A stretch of 64,000 bases of DNA from Paenibacillus harenae DSM 16969. Lineage in GTDB: Bacteria; Bacillota; Bacilli; Paenibacillales; Paenibacillaceae. Made by a program: the position numbers and the translations under genes. Position 1 is the stretch's first letter. Each line of letters begins with the position of its first letter. Location of the stretch: assembly GCF_000422465.1 (NCBI RefSeq), contig NZ_AULV01000022.1, forward strand, positions 1 to 64,000. The letters are read 5' to 3'. The notes below the pieces were generated by a model. The model was not told the DNA's origin and did no database searches. It saw only the letters and a program-made list of their open reading frames with translations. Positions 19,895-29,806 of the stretch are shown here, one piece after another.

Positions 19895-20263
19895 TTAGAT
19901 AACTTCTGGTGCAAGCGATACGATTTTCATGAAATCTCTATCGCGAAGCTCACGGGCAACAGGTCCAAAAATACGAGTACCGCGCGGGCTTTTGTCTTCC
20001 TTAACGATTACTGCCGCATTCTCGTCGAATGCGATGTAGGAACCGTCTTTACGGCGAACCGAACGCTTCGTACGAACGATTACCGCTTTAACAACGTCAC
20101 CCTTTTTGACAACGCCGCCTGGTGTTGCTTGTTTTACGGAGCAAACGATCAAATCGCCGATGTGACCAACGCGACGTCCCGTTCCGCCAAGTACACGGAT
20201 ACACATCAATTCTTTAGCGCCGGAGTTGTCAGCGACAGCTAAGCGCGAAAATGGTTGAATCAT
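19895..20263 (-). CDS. rplN: 50S ribosomal protein L14
   Basis: L14 (122 aa) lies at the subunit interface in bridges B5 and B8 and binds the silencing factor RsfS. The start [20 protein letters not shown] and the [11 protein letters not shown] block are conserved. It is 47 bases after rpsQ. Confidence 0.98.
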   Translation of the reverse strand: MIQPFSRLAVADNSGAKELMCIRVLGGTGRRVGHIGDLIVCSVKQATPGGVVKKGDVVKAVIVRTKRSVRRKDGSYIAFDENAAVIVKEDKSPRGTRIFGPVARELRDRDFMKIVSLAPEVI

Positions 20264-20310
20264 TTCAACGTCCTCCTTTCGGAAAAATGCTCAGGTACTG
20301 CATACGTTCA

Positions 20311-20574
20311 TTAAATGACAACAGCAACTTCAACAACTTCTACGAGTCTAAAGCGCTTGTCTTTCGATAACGGACGAGTCTCCATGATTTTCACGATGTC
20401 GCCAATTTTCGCTTGGTTGTTTTCATCGTGTGCCTTAAATTTCTTCGTGTATTTAATGCGTTTATGGTACAAATTGTGTTTTTTGTAAGTTTCAACAGCA
20501 ACCACAATTGTTTTGTCCATTTTGTCGCTTACGACTTTGCCGATTTGAACTTTGCGGGCATTGCGTTCGCTCAT
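20311..20574 (-). CDS. rpsQ: 30S ribosomal protein S17
   Basis: S17 (87 aa) is an OB-fold protein and a primary binder of 16S rRNA. The ATG at 20574 ([12 protein letters not shown]) stands 6 bases after AGGAGG; the ATG at 20580 directly touches that site and the frame further up has no support. The [18 protein letters not shown] end is conserved. Confidence 0.97.
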   Translation of the reverse strand: MSERNARKVQIGKVVSDKMDKTIVVAVETYKKHNLYHKRIKYTKKFKAHDENNQAKIGDIVKIMETRPLSKDKRFRLVEVVEVAVVI

Positions 20575-20626
20575 GTTCATCCTCCTTCCTTCAGCAGTGA
20601 TCATACTTTATTTGCATGGGTATTTA

Positions 20627-20827
20627 CTAGCTGCTGATTCCGAGTTCTCTCTCACGCAAAATGGTTTTAGCACGAGCTATTTCCTTACGAACGTCACGGA
20701 TCCGAGTCGGGTTATCCAGTTGACCGGTAGCCAATTGGAAACGAAGGTTGAAAAGCTCTTCTTTAAAACCAGAGATTTGTTGTTCAATCTCAGCAGAGGT
20801 TAGGTTGCGAAATTCACTAGCTTTCAT
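20627..20827 (-). CDS. rpmC: 50S ribosomal protein L29
   Basis: L29 (66 aa) lies at the exit of the peptide tunnel next to L23, the docking site for SRP and trigger factor. The start [15 protein letters not shown] and the helical hairpin with [18 protein letters not shown] are diagnostic. The start overlaps the end of rplP by 11 bases, with GGTGGTGA as the binding site inside rplP, so translation is probably coupled. Confidence 0.97.
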   Translation of the reverse strand: MKASEFRNLTSAEIEQQISGFKEELFNLRFQLATGQLDNPTRIRDVRKEIARAKTILRERELGISS

Positions 20828-21251
20828 TTGCTTCACCACCCACTTCTTCGCGTTTCACGAACTTCGTTTTAATCGGAAGCTTGTGAGCTGCAAGGCGCAT
20901 TGCTTCACGAGCTGTTTCTTCCGAAACGCCAGCCAGTTCAAACAGGATTTTACCTGGTTTAACCACTGCTACCCACTTCTCAACGTTACCTTTACCGCTA
21001 CCCATACGAACCTCAAGAGGCTTTTGAGTAATCGGCTTAGCCGGGAAGATTTTAATCCAAACTTTACCGCCACGTTTGATATAACGTGTCATTGCGATAC
21101 GAGCCGCTTCGATTTGACGGTTCGTGATCCATGATGGCTCAAGAGCTTGAAGACCAAACTCACCGAATGCTACTGTTGTGCCGCCTTTAGCGCGGCCCTT
21201 CATATGACCGCGTTGTTGTTTGCGGTGTTTGACACGTTTAGGTACCAACAT
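20817..21251 (-). CDS. rplP: 50S ribosomal protein L16
   Basis: L16 (144 aa) helps position the A-site tRNA and is a target of evernimicin-type resistance. It starts [15 protein letters not shown] and contains the [16 protein letters not shown] and [18 protein letters not shown] blocks. Its ATG follows the rpsC stop after two bases. Confidence 0.98.
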   Translation of the reverse strand: MLVPKRVKHRKQQRGHMKGRAKGGTTVAFGEFGLQALEPSWITNRQIEAARIAMTRYIKRGGKVWIKIFPAKPITQKPLEVRMGSGKGNVEKWVAVVKPGKILFELAGVSEETAREAMRLAAHKLPIKTKFVKREEVGGEANES

Positions 21252-21253
21252 AA

Positions 21254-21919
21254 TTAGTTGCCTCCTTCCACTGGAGCTGCTTTCTTCTTAGTCGGAAGGA
21301 CTTCACCGCGGTAGATCCATACTTTTACGCCGATTCGGCCGTAAGTCGTATGTGCTTCTGCTGTGCCATAGTCAATATCAGCGCGCAGCGTATGAAGTGG
21401 AACTGTACCTTCGCTGTAGCCTTCCGAACGTGCGATTTCCGCGCCTCCGAGACGTCCGCTAACCGCGGTTTTAATCCCTTTAGCACCCGAACGCATGGAG
21501 CGTTGCATAGCTTGCTTCAATGCGCGACGGAAAGATACACGACGCTCAAGTTGTTGTGCGATGCTTTCAGCTACAAGAATAGCGTCAAGATCTGCATGTT
21601 TGATTTCAGAGATATTGATGTGTACTTTTTTGCCGTTCGTAATTTTGCCAAGTTCCGTACGCAGGTTTTCCACCTCGGAACCGCCTTTACCGATAACCAT
21701 GCCCGGTTTAGCAGTTTGGATCGTTACGTTCACGCGGTTAGCTGCACGCTCGATCTCGATGTGTGAAACGGCTGCGTCTTTCAGCTTGTTCTTCAGATAT
21801 TCACGAATCTTCACGTCTTCCAAAAGAAGATCGCCGAAGTCTTTGCCTGCGAACCACTTGGATTCCCAATCACGGATAACTCCGATTCGAAAACCTATTG
21901 GATTTACCTTTTGACCCAC
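21254..21919 (-). CDS. rpsC: 30S ribosomal protein S3
   Basis: S3 (221 aa) forms part of the mRNA entry gate with helicase activity. The KH domain contains [13 protein letters not shown], and the [19 protein letters not shown] block is diagnostic. The start is GTG at 21919 behind GGAGGG, giving [13 protein letters not shown]. Spacing to rplV is 14 bases. Confidence 0.98.
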   Translation of the reverse strand: MGQKVNPIGFRIGVIRDWESKWFAGKDFGDLLLEDVKIREYLKNKLKDAAVSHIEIERAANRVNVTIQTAKPGMVIGKGGSEVENLRTELGKITNGKKVHINISEIKHADLDAILVAESIAQQLERRVSFRRALKQAMQRSMRSGAKGIKTAVSGRLGGAEIARSEGYSEGTVPLHTLRADIDYGTAEAHTTYGRIGVKVWIYRGEVLPTKKKAAPVEGGN

Positions 21920-21933
21920 ACGTAATCCCTCCT

Positions 21934-22269
21934 TTATTTTTCAGATACCACCAAGGTAATGTGGCTGGTTCTTTTATTAATCCGGCTTGCGCGACCCATT
22001 GCGCGAGGACGGAAACGTTTCATCGTCGGTCCTTGGTTAACGAAGGCTTGAGAGATGAACAATTTATTAACGTCCAGCTGATAGTTATGCTCAGCGTTAG
22101 CAATTGCGGAGTTAAGCAGCTTCTCCAAAATTGGGGATGCAGACTTCGGCGTATGACGCAAAATCGCGATTGCTTCGCCAACTTGTTTACCGCGAATCAA
22201 ATCCGCAACAAGCTGTGCTTTACGAGGAGCAATTCGAATAAATTTAGCGTGCGCTTTAGCTTCTGGCAT
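21934..22269 (-). CDS. rplV: 50S ribosomal protein L22
   Basis: L22 (111 aa) has a long beta-hairpin that lines the peptide exit tunnel and is a site of macrolide resistance mutations. The hairpin region [20 protein letters not shown] looks intact, without insertion or deletion. The start is [19 protein letters not shown]. Confidence 0.98.
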   Translation of the reverse strand: MPEAKAHAKFIRIAPRKAQLVADLIRGKQVGEAIAILRHTPKSASPILEKLLNSAIANAEHNYQLDVNKLFISQAFVNQGPTMKRFRPRAMGRASRINKRTSHITLVVSEK

Positions 22270-22312
22270 GTAGGAACCTCCTCTCGATCATTTAAAGATG
22301 TTTAAGGGCAAA

Positions 22313-22594
22313 TTAACGTCTGCCCGTTTTTTTGTCATCGCCTGCGTGGCCCTTGTACGTACGAGTTGGTGCGAATTCACCAAGTTTGTGTCCAACCATA
22401 TCTTCCGTCACATACACCGGCACGTGTTTACGACCATCATATACAGCAAAAGTGTGGCCGATGAATTGCGGGAAAATGGTCGAGCGGCGGGACCAAGTTT
22501 TGATAACGACCTTTTTCTCAGTCTCGTTCATAACCTCGACTTTTTTAAGCAGGTAACCGTCGATAAACGGACCTTTCTTTAAACTGCGACCCAT
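22313..22594 (-). CDS. rpsS: 30S ribosomal protein S19
   Basis: S19 (93 aa) sits in the 30S head with S13. The start [20 protein letters not shown] and the [23 protein letters not shown]-like block (here [15 protein letters not shown]) are diagnostic. The ATG at 22594 follows AGGGAGGA; the frame further up to 22612 is not supported. Confidence 0.98.
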   Translation of the reverse strand: MGRSLKKGPFIDGYLLKKVEVMNETEKKVVIKTWSRRSTIFPQFIGHTFAVYDGRKHVPVYVTEDMVGHKLGEFAPTRTYKGHAGDDKKTGRR

Positions 22595-22655
22595 TCGAGT
22601 TCCTCCCTTCACACGAGCGTGATATTCGTATCACGCGGTTTGGATCAAGCGGTTA

Positions 22656-23489
22656 TTACTTCGTACGACGACGAATAATATATTGGCTCGATGCTTTTTT
22701 CTTCTTGCGTGTTTTGTATCCAAGAGTCGGCTTACCCCATGGGGACATAGGCGACTTGCGTCCGATTGGAGCGCGGCCTTCACCACCACCGTGCGGGTGA
22801 TCGTTAGGGTTCATGACGACACCGCGAACTTCTGGACGTTTGCCCATCCAACGGGAACGGCCGGCTTTACCGATTTTCACGAGTTCGTGATCTTCGTTGC
22901 CAACAGAACCGATTGTTGCGCGGCATGTATTCAGAATGCGGCGAACTTCGCCGGAGCTTAGACGAATCGATACGTAGCTTTCTTCTTTACCAAGAAGCTG
23001 AGCTTCCGTTCCGGCAGCACGAACCAATTGTCCGCCTTTGCCTGGTTTCAATTCGATGTTGTGGATAACTGTACCGACTGGGATATTCACAAGCGGCAAC
23101 GCGTTGCCCGGTTTAATATCGGCAGTAGGCCCGGTCATAACTTGATCTCCGACTTTAAGGCCCTTCGGAGCGATGATGTAAGCTTTCTCGCCATCTACGT
23201 AATGGATCAAAGCGATATTGGATGTACGGTTCGGATCGTATTCGATCGTTGCAACATTACCAATGATACCGTCTTTGCTATTACGTTTAAAGTCGATAAT
23301 ACGATATTTGCGTTTGTGTCCGCCGCCATGGTGACGAACCGTAATTTTACCTTGGTTATTACGTCCAGCTTTTTTGAAAAGCGGAGCAAGCAACGATTTC
23401 TCCGGTGTGCTTGTCGTGATCTCTTCGAAAGTCGATACGGACATGCCACGACGAGCTGGAGATGTCGGTTTGTACTTTTTGATTGGCAC
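22656..23489 (-). CDS. rplB: 50S ribosomal protein L2
   Basis: L2 (277 aa) is required for peptidyl transfer and subunit joining. The start [16 protein letters not shown] and the [17 protein letters not shown] loop, with the histidine near the peptidyl transferase centre, are present. The start codon is GTG at 23489 behind GGAGGG. Confidence 0.98.
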   Translation of the reverse strand: MPIKKYKPTSPARRGMSVSTFEEITTSTPEKSLLAPLFKKAGRNNQGKITVRHHGGGHKRKYRIIDFKRNSKDGIIGNVATIEYDPNRTSNIALIHYVDGEKAYIIAPKGLKVGDQVMTGPTADIKPGNALPLVNIPVGTVIHNIELKPGKGGQLVRAAGTEAQLLGKEESYVSIRLSSGEVRRILNTCRATIGSVGNEDHELVKIGKAGRSRWMGKRPEVRGVVMNPNDHPHGGGEGRAPIGRKSPMSPWGKPTLGYKTRKKKKASSQYIIRRRTK

Positions 23490-23506
23490 TTGTATTCCCT
23501 CCTTTT

Positions 23507-23800
23507 CTAAACAGACGTTTCAAAGAACTCAAGTTCTTTGCTGTCAGCGCTCAATTGAACGATCGCTTTTTTCCAATCCGGTCTGTAGCCGCTATGTTTA
23601 CCATAACGTTTCGGTTTACCCGCTACACGCATCGTGTTAACGCCGGTTACTTTTACTTTGAAAATTTGTTCAATTGCATCTTTGATTTCGGTTTTGTTCG
23701 AACGAATGTCTACTTCAAACACATAACGTTTGTTAGCCATGTAATCGCTCGTACGTTCCGTAATAACCGGGCGCTTGATAATATCGCGTGGATTTTTCAT
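23507..23800 (-). CDS. rplW: 50S ribosomal protein L23
   Basis: L23 (97 aa) lines the tunnel exit and docks trigger factor and SRP. It begins [19 protein letters not shown] and has the conserved KYVFEV-like strand (here [17 protein letters not shown]). Its ATG overlaps the rplD stop by one base. Confidence 0.98.
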   Translation of the reverse strand: MKNPRDIIKRPVITERTSDYMANKRYVFEVDIRSNKTEIKDAIEQIFKVKVTGVNTMRVAGKPKRYGKHSGYRPDWKKAIVQLSADSKELEFFETSV

Positions 23801-24423
23801 TACGCAAGCACCTCCTGTACTTTCTCTACTGCTTCTTTGGTAATAATAAGCTTGTCATGTACCAATACATCCAGAACATTAATGCCGTCAGCTGCGACGA
23901 ACTTCACACCTGGAATGTTACGGGCGGACAATGCAACGTTATCTTCATAGTTAGCCGTTACGACAAGAGCCTTACGGTCAACTTTAAGGTTGTTTAGAAT
24001 CGCTGCGAATTCTTTCGTCTTAGGAGCCGCGAAAGCCAGTTGATCAAGAACGATAATTTCGCTCGCGATAACTTTCGAAGACAATGCGGATTTGATCGCA
24101 AGACGACGAACTTTCTTAGGAAGCTTGAAACCGTACGAACGTGGAGTCGGTCCGAATACGGTACCGCCGCCAACCCACTGCGGGGAGCGAATGCTGCCTT
24201 GACGAGCACGGCCTGTGCCTTTTTGTTTCCAAGGCTTGCGACCGCCGCCGCGCACTTCAGAGCGTCCTTTTGTTTTGTGCGTACCCTGACGTTCAGCAGC
24301 TTGCTGAAGAACGACAGCGCTATGCAATACGTGAGAGTTTGGTTGAATACCGAAAACCGATTCAGCCAATTCCAGTTCACCAACTTGAGCTCCGCTCACG
24401 TTGAATACTGTTACTTTAGGCAT
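23800..24423 (-). CDS. rplD: 50S ribosomal protein L4
   Basis: L4 (207 aa) has a globular domain on the subunit surface and a loop reaching the exit tunnel near the macrolide site. The loop region [20 protein letters not shown] is intact. In enterobacteria L4 represses the S10 operon, but Firmicutes are thought to differ. It lies 28 bases after rplC. Confidence 0.98.
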   Translation of the reverse strand: MPKVTVFNVSGAQVGELELAESVFGIQPNSHVLHSAVVLQQAAERQGTHKTKGRSEVRGGGRKPWKQKGTGRARQGSIRSPQWVGGGTVFGPTPRSYGFKLPKKVRRLAIKSALSSKVIASEIIVLDQLAFAAPKTKEFAAILNNLKVDRKALVVTANYEDNVALSARNIPGVKFVAADGINVLDVLVHDKLIITKEAVEKVQEVLA

Positions 24424-24451
24424 TTCTTGTTCCTCCTTTCTTTAAGAGCAA

Positions 24452-25075
24452 TTAGTTCTTAACTGTTTGCTTCACTTTAACGAATCCGTTTTTCGGACCT
24501 GGAATCGATCCTTTTACAAGAAGAACGTTACGTTCTGTATCTACACGGATAACTTCAAGCTTCTGAATCGTGATTGTTTCGTTACCCATATGACCTGGAA
24601 GGCGTTTGCCCTTCGGTACGCGGTTCGCTTGGATCGAGCCCATCGAACCCGGCCCGCGGTGGTAACGGGAACCGTGAGACATAGGTCCAGTGCTTTGTCC
24701 CCAACGTTTGATTACGCCGGCAAAGCCTTTACCTTTCGAAATACCAGTTACGTCAACGAATTCGCCAGCTGCAAAAAGATCAGCTTTCACTTCCTGGCCA
24801 ACTTCATAATCACCCAGGTTGATTCCGCGAATCTCACGAACGTAGCGCTTAGGTGTTGTGTTAGCCTTTTTAGCGTGACCCGCTTCCGGCTTGTTCGATC
24901 TGCTTTCTTTCTTATCAGAGAAACCGAATTGAACGGCTTCATAGCCATCGTTCTCTTGATCTTTCTTCTGAAGCACTACGCAAGGTCCAGCTTCGATAAC
25001 CGTTACTGGAACGACGTTACCTTCAGTGGTGAACACTTGAGTCATACCAAGTTTTTTCCCTAAGATACCTTTCAT
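24452..25075 (-). CDS. rplC: 50S ribosomal protein L3
   Basis: L3 (207 aa) starts the assembly of the 50S subunit and reaches close to the peptidyl transferase centre. It starts [15 protein letters not shown]; the central loop [14 protein letters not shown] and the GKRLPGHMG block are diagnostic. It is 41 bases after rpsJ. Confidence 0.98.
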   Translation of the reverse strand: MKGILGKKLGMTQVFTTEGNVVPVTVIEAGPCVVLQKKDQENDGYEAVQFGFSDKKESRSNKPEAGHAKKANTTPKRYVREIRGINLGDYEVGQEVKADLFAAGEFVDVTGISKGKGFAGVIKRWGQSTGPMSHGSRYHRGPGSMGSIQANRVPKGKRLPGHMGNETITIQKLEVIRVDTERNVLLVKGSIPGPKNGFVKVKQTVKN

Positions 25076-25116
25076 GTTGACACCTCATTCCCTTTCTATG
25101 ATCGCATATGCTTCTA

Positions 25117-25555
<439 letters not shown>

Positions 25556-25561
25556 GTCAAT

Positions 25562-25590
25562 ATTATACCGAAATGAGTAGGCAAATGCAA
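25562..25590 (-). promoter_or_regulatory. Sigma-A promoter of the S10-spc-alpha superoperon
   Basis: On the minus strand TTGCAT (25585-25590) and a consensus TATAAT (25562-25567) are 17 bases apart. No other equally strong promoter is seen before secY or rpoA, so it may drive the whole 15 kb operon. Confidence 0.88.
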
Positions 25591-25673
25591 CAAGAATATT
25601 GAACGTAGTTGCATAAAAATCATTTTTTATGTGTTTATCGCTGCGCGGCGCTGTAATCGGTCTTCGGCATGCA

Positions 25674-25724
25674 TTGAAACCATGAATTCTATTATTAGAT
25701 TACAAGGTTAATTCACGGTTTCAA
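25674..25724. repeat. 15-bp inverted repeat in the tuf-side intergenic region
   Basis: TTGAAACCATGAATT (25674-25688) and AATTCACGGTTTCAA (25710-25724) are inverted copies with one mismatch, around a 21-base AT-rich loop. There is no T-tract on either strand. The element is in a gene-free stretch of about 500 bases upstream of the S10 promoter and could be an operator or a remnant of a small mobile element. Confidence 0.5.
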
Positions 25725-25818
25725 GAGCAGCACGTAAACTCTCAGACTCGATTACAGCTTTGCTTTCCTCAAACACAACAATTGCTTTCATACAAGCACG
25801 CTCAAGGAGAAAACAGCA

Positions 25819-25845
25819 AAGTGTGGACTTTTGTCGTCCACACTT
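25819..25845. repeat. Orphan 10-bp perfect hairpin
   Basis: AAGTGTGGAC and GTCCACACTT form perfect arms around TTTTGTC. It would pass as a terminator (ATTTAT on the plus side), but no gene ends here on either strand. The rest of 25850-26134 holds only a possible promoter and the leader of the next gene. Confidence 0.5.
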
Positions 25846-25901
25846 ATTTATAATGAAGGAATAACTTCATTGAATCTGTTTGTCTCCCGTAGCAAACTTG
25901 A

Positions 25902-25930
25902 TTGACTCATTCGTTCTATTGCCGTATAAC
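25902..25930 (+). promoter_or_regulatory. Likely sigma-A promoter of the histidine phosphatase gene
   Basis: TTGACT (25902-25907) and TATAAC (25925-25930) are 17 bases apart. The leader to the gene would be about 200 bases, which is long, and I see no known riboswitch in it; a nearer weak promoter cannot be excluded. Confidence 0.45.
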
Positions 25931-26134
25931 GCCCATTATGTCCGTTCTTCCGCTAATTTAGAATAAATCTGTAATTAGCCGAATGAATTGTCCTATATGA
26001 TTATAAACAGCTGAGCATTTAAAAGACACCGCAAAATAATGCCAATTAACAAACAGAAGAAGGAACAGGAGAATTGCAGGTAATATCGAATGTAAAAGAA
26101 CAACAAACAAAAAAGTCAACACAAGGGGGTTCAT

Positions 26135-26704
26135 ATGAAAACAACGATCTATATGGTAAGACATGCAGAGTCGCCTTTTGCGTTTGGCCAAGAGAGAGAA
26201 CGGGGTCTTTCAGATGAAGGATTTGAAGATGCTAAGCGCGTTGCTGAGTTATTAAAAAATATTGATATTCATTATATGGCTTCCAGTCCATATAACAGAG
26301 CAAAGCAGACGATCCGCTTCTTGGCTGAAGCTAAAGCTTTGGACATCGTAGAGTATGAAGAGTTAATCGAACGGCCCATCAAAGGACTCGATTATAAAGC
26401 GCCGTGGGAGGAGTTGTACGAAGCCATTCGCAAATCCTCTATGGATAAGGATTATGCCCTGGAAGGCGGGGAAACAACCAGAATGGTTCAGCGAAGAGCA
26501 ATTCCTATAATAGAGAAGCTCCTTAAAGAACAACAAGGAAAAAACATTGTTATTGGGACTCACGGTAATATTATGACCATCATTATGAATCATTACGATG
26601 ACAAGTACGGATTCGATTTCTGGAACGGCACATCGAAGCCGGATATTTACAAGCTTGTATTTGATAAAAATAAGCTGGAGCACGTTGAACGTTTATGGGG
26701 TTAA
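26135..26704 (+). CDS. Histidine phosphatase family protein (phosphoglycerate mutase-like)
   Basis: The product (189 aa) has the full catalytic set of the superfamily: R9-H10 in MVRHAES, R55 in SSPYNRAKQT, a glutamate near 76 and H143 in GTHGN. The substrate is not predictable; small-molecule phosphatase activity is the usual role. The ATG at 26135 follows AAGGGGG. It is one of the few plus-strand genes in this half of the window, is monocistronic, and lies in the slot between S10 and str operons where B. subtilis has ybaC. Confidence 0.9.
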   Translation: MKTTIYMVRHAESPFAFGQERERGLSDEGFEDAKRVAELLKNIDIHYMASSPYNRAKQTIRFLAEAKALDIVEYEELIERPIKGLDYKAPWEELYEAIRKSSMDKDYALEGGETTRMVQRRAIPIIEKLLKEQQGKNIVIGTHGNIMTIIMNHYDDKYGFDFWNGTSKPDIYKLVFDKNKLEHVERLWG

Positions 26705-26709
26705 AGAAA

Positions 26710-26748
26710 AATCACGCAACGAATCAAGACGTTGCGTGATTTATTTTA
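26710..26748 (+). terminator. Rho-independent terminator of the histidine phosphatase gene
   Basis: AATCACGCAACG (26710-26721) and CGTTGCGTGATT (26730-26741) form a perfect 12-bp stem around AATCAAGA, followed by TATTTTATT. It begins 6 bases after the stop. Confidence 0.95.
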
Positions 26749-26877
26749 TTATATAAGTTTGATGAAGACGGAACGGAGAGAAAAACGGGCAGCTGGAGAG
26801 TTTACGTCCTGCTTTTGAAGGCTCGTTCCAACCAATATTCCTAATTCCAAGGGAACAAGGCTTCAACGCAGGCGCAA

Positions 26878-26947
26878 GCGCCCGTATTTCTCGCAGTGAA
26901 GCTCATCATTAATTAGAAGCTTCAGCGCCCACTTTTCTAGCAGTAAA
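26878..26947. repeat. Degenerate direct repeat (two copies of 23 bp)
   Basis: The copies at 26878-26900 and 26925-26947 agree at 18 of 23 bases; both start GCGCCC and contain TTTCT and GCAGT. Between them TGAAGCT (26897-26903) and AGCTTCA (26918-26924) form a hairpin. The set lies just after the end of the ABC transporter operon and might be its terminator or a dispersed chromosomal repeat. Confidence 0.4.
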
Positions 26948-26961
26948 TTCGAATATCAAAC

Positions 26962-27756
26962 TCACCCCAGCACGATGCGGTCATCCGCCAGCTTCTTGCC
27001 GCTAATCCGCTCAAACTCGCCAAGCAGCTGCTCGACGGTAAGATCCTTTTTGCGCGATTCCGGTATGTCCAGAATGATTCGGCCTTTATCCATCATGATT
27101 AGACGGTTGCCAAGACGGATCGCTTGTTCCATGTTGTGCGTAACCATCAGTGTCGTCAGCTTCATTTCACGGACAATGCTATCCGTCAGGGTCGTGATGA
27201 GTTCGGCTCTCGCCGGATCAAGCGCTGCCGTATGCTCGTCAAGCAGCAGGATTTGCGGTCTTGTAAAGGTTGCCATCAGCAGGCTTAGCGCTTGTCTCTC
27301 TCCGCCAGACAATAAACCGACCTTTGCATTCAGACGGTTTTCCAGACCAATGCCCAAACGCTGCAGTTCTTTTCTAAAAATCTCACGTTTCGCACGCGTC
27401 ACGCCAAAGGATAATCCGCGTGATTTGCCACGTGTGTATGCAATCGCCATATTTTCCTCAATTGTCATTCGCGGCGCCGTACCGGCCATCGGATCTTGAA
27501 ATACACGTCCGATCCATCTGCTTCGTTTGAACTCGGTCAGCTCGCTGACATCTTTACCTTCAATGAATATCTTACCTGCATCGGATTTCATGACGCCTGA
27601 GATAATATTCATAAGGGTCGACTTGCCTGCGCCGTTGCTTCCAATCACGGTAACGAAGTCTCCCGGCTTAAGATGCAGGTTAGCATGCATGAGAGCGATC
27701 TTCTCGTCCACGGTTCCTGGATTAAACAATTTGGACACGCCATCGATCTTAAGCAT
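26962..27756 (-). CDS. ABC transporter ATP-binding protein, TrpZ-like
   Basis: This is a canonical ABC ATPase of 264 aa: Walker A GSNGAGKST at 39-47, Q-loop in VFQDP near 87, signature LSGGE at 149-153, Walker B with ILLLDE at 169-174, and the switch histidine in VTHNM. The residue after the Walker B glutamate is histidine (DEHTAALD), a form seen in this importer family. Its ATG overlaps the permease stop by one base. Together with the two genes upstream it makes an importer of the family that includes the streptococcal tryptophan/tyrosine TrpXYZ system. Confidence 0.92.
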   Translation of the reverse strand: MLKIDGVSKLFNPGTVDEKIALMHANLHLKPGDFVTVIGSNGAGKSTLMNIISGVMKSDAGKIFIEGKDVSELTEFKRSRWIGRVFQDPMAGTAPRMTIEENMAIAYTRGKSRGLSFGVTRAKREIFRKELQRLGIGLENRLNAKVGLLSGGERQALSLLMATFTRPQILLLDEHTAALDPARAELITTLTDSIVREMKLTTLMVTHNMEQAIRLGNRLIMMDKGRIILDIPESRKKDLTVEQLLGEFERISGKKLADDRIVLG

Positions 27757-28667
27757 TACCGTCCACCTCCGCCAGGCCGGCTGAGTCCCGATAGTACTTC
27801 CGCCGTTCGTTTTCTTGCACTCGTCTTCGTGTTAATCGCTCTCCGCACAGTCGGTATGACAAGCGCGCAAGTAATAATGACAGCCGTAATCAGCTTCATG
27901 TCTTGTGCCTCCATGCCGGGTACGCGAAGGGCAAGCGCATAAATAATACGGTAAATGATCGCGCCTAGTATGACGGCAAGTGTCGCTCTGAATATTGACT
28001 TCGAGCCGAATATCGCTTCACCGATAATAACCGAGGCTAGGCCGATTACAATCATCCCGATTCCCATGCTGTTATCTGCAAACTTCTGGTGATGCGCGAT
28101 TAGTGCGCCCGAGCAAGCAACTAGGGCATTGGACAATGCGATACCAACGATCGTCGTCAAATCCGTATTGGAGCCGAAGCTGCGAATCATCCGATTATTG
28201 TCACCCGTAGCTCGCAGGCTTAGACCCAGATCCGTTCTGAAGAACTGATCAAGCAATATTTTAATAACAACAGCTAAAACAATGGCTATAACAATAACCG
28301 GGATTTGGTCGAACGCATTCATTTGGTTGCGCAAGGAAAGGTTCGGTTTCCCCATGATTCGCAGGTTAATGGAGTATAGCGCAATCATCATAATAATGCC
28401 CGAAAGCAGCCCATTGACCTTTCCTTTCGTATGAAGTAATCCCGTACATAACCCTGCAGCCGCCCCGCCCAGGAAAGCGCAAATAATCGCAATCCATGGC
28501 TGCGTGCCATTAATGGTCATGACCGTCGCGATCGCCGCTCCCGTCGTAAAGCTTCCGTCCACCGTCAAGTCTGGGAAATCCAAGATGCGGAACGTAATGT
28601 AGACGCCGAGCGCCATGAGTGCGTAAAGCAATCCCGATTCGACTGCCCCTTGCATCGATGCAAGCAT
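27756..28667 (-). CDS. ABC transporter permease, TrpY-like
   Basis: This membrane protein of 303 aa has about eight to nine hydrophobic segments and belongs to the branched-chain amino acid / ribose type permease fold. The N-terminal ALGVYITFRILDFPDLTVDG stretch and the GLSLRATGDN loop, which contacts the ATPase, are typical of the TrpY-like group. The ATG at 28667 stands 11 bases after GGGAGG. It is in one operon with the binding protein and the ATPase. The substrate is inferred from the family only. Confidence 0.92.
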   Translation of the reverse strand: MLASMQGAVESGLLYALMALGVYITFRILDFPDLTVDGSFTTGAAIATVMTINGTQPWIAIICAFLGGAAAGLCTGLLHTKGKVNGLLSGIIMMIALYSINLRIMGKPNLSLRNQMNAFDQIPVIVIAIVLAVVIKILLDQFFRTDLGLSLRATGDNNRMIRSFGSNTDLTTIVGIALSNALVACSGALIAHHQKFADNSMGIGMIVIGLASVIIGEAIFGSKSIFRATLAVILGAIIYRIIYALALRVPGMEAQDMKLITAVIITCALVIPTVRRAINTKTSARKRTAEVLSGLSRPGGGGR

Positions 28668-28762
28668 AAAATGAAATCCTCCCTCATGAAAAGCAATGGG
28701 GTGGACCAGATTACCCGATCACCCCAAAAGCTGTTTACTAATTTTCGGTTGTATTCACGCCG

Positions 28763-29806
28763 TTATTCGATAATATTGTTCGTCGGATCTTGAACGTATG
28801 CCTTCATGGCGTCCGTAACCGTAATCCCTTGCTCGGCTGCCGCTTTGAGGTTGATAATAAAGTCGAGCTTCTGAGGAACCGTTACGTCCATCTCGCCTGG
28901 ATTTTTACCATTTAGAATTTCAACAGCCATCTGTCCGGCCTCGTATCCATGGTCGAAATATTTGAAGCCGACCGTCGCGAACGCACCCTTCTCTACAGAA
29001 TCGCGGTCTGCCGAGAAGAACGGGATGTCTTTCTCGTTCGCTACTTCGATAATGCTGTCCACGCCGCCGACAACCATGTTGTCGAGCGTAATGTAGATGG
29101 CATCGACGCGTCCGACCAATGATTGAGCCGCTGTTTGAATGTCAGAGCTGTTTGCTACCGGCGCTTTGACCAGCTCGATTTTATGTTTAGCCAGCGCTTC
29201 TTTGGCGATGCCGCTCATGACAACCGTATTCGCTTCACCTTCATTAATGACAAGTCCGACTTTCTTCACGTTAGGGAATTCCTTCGCAATAAAATCCATT
29301 GTCTTCACTATCGCTTCCGGGTTCGTGTCTGCCGCTCCCGTGACGTTGCCGCCCGGCGCTGTAAGCTGTGGTACGATGCCCGCATCAACCGGATCCGTTA
29401 CGGCTGCGAATAATACAGGCTTGTCCTTAACTTCATCTACTAAACTTTGCGTTGTAGGCGTTGCAATGCCGAATGCCAAATCCGCATCTGAAGAAGCAAT
29501 TTTTTGTGCGATCGTTTGCACGTTCGTCGGGTCACCTTGCGCATTATTGTAATCGACTTTCAAATTTTTGCCCTCTTCGAAACCTCCATCTTTCAATGCA
29601 GCAAGAAAGCCCTCACGAGTAGCATCTAGAGAAGGATGCTCGATGATCTGAGAAATCGCGATTGAATACGTCTTCTCAGCACCACCTTCCTTATTTGCAG
29701 CGTTTCCTTCATTATTTGATTCTGTTTTCCCCGTATTCGCACCGCAGGCTGCTGTTACAACCATGACGGAAGCAAGTGCAAGTCCTAACCAAAATTTTTT
29801 CTTCAT
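28763..29806 (-). CDS. ABC transporter substrate-binding lipoprotein, TrpX-like
   Basis: This extracellular binding protein of 347 aa has a lipoprotein signal peptide with the lipobox TAAC (modified C21), then a Gly/Asn/Glu-rich linker, then two Rossmann-like lobes. The order of blocks (ISQIIEHPSLDATREGF, DLAFGIATPTTQSL, LFAAVTDPVDAGIV, FFSADRDSVEKGA) matches the ABC_sub_bind group (TrpX). That group imports aromatic amino acids in streptococci; other members have unknown substrates. It lies 95 bases before the permease and has its own promoter. Confidence 0.9.
   Translation of the reverse strand: MKKKFWLGLALASVMVVTAACGANTGKTESNNEGNAANKEGGAEKTYSIAISQIIEHPSLDATREGFLAALKDGGFEEGKNLKVDYNNAQGDPTNVQTIAQKIASSDADLAFGIATPTTQSLVDEVKDKPVLFAAVTDPVDAGIVPQLTAPGGNVTGAADTNPEAIVKTMDFIAKEFPNVKKVGLVINEGEANTVVMSGIAKEALAKHKIELVKAPVANSSDIQTAAQSLVGRVDAIYITLDNMVVGGVDSIIEVANEKDIPFFSADRDSVEKGAFATVGFKYFDHGYEAGQMAVEILNGKNPGEMDVTVPQKLDFIINLKAAAEQGITVTDAMKAYVQDPTNNIIE

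Noticed and set aside
25708-25791. 27-codon minus-strand open frame starting MKAIVVFEESK
   Set aside because: There is no ribosome binding site, the frame ends inside an inverted repeat, and no homologous family comes to mind; it may be debris of a lost gene, so it is mentioned only in a finding.
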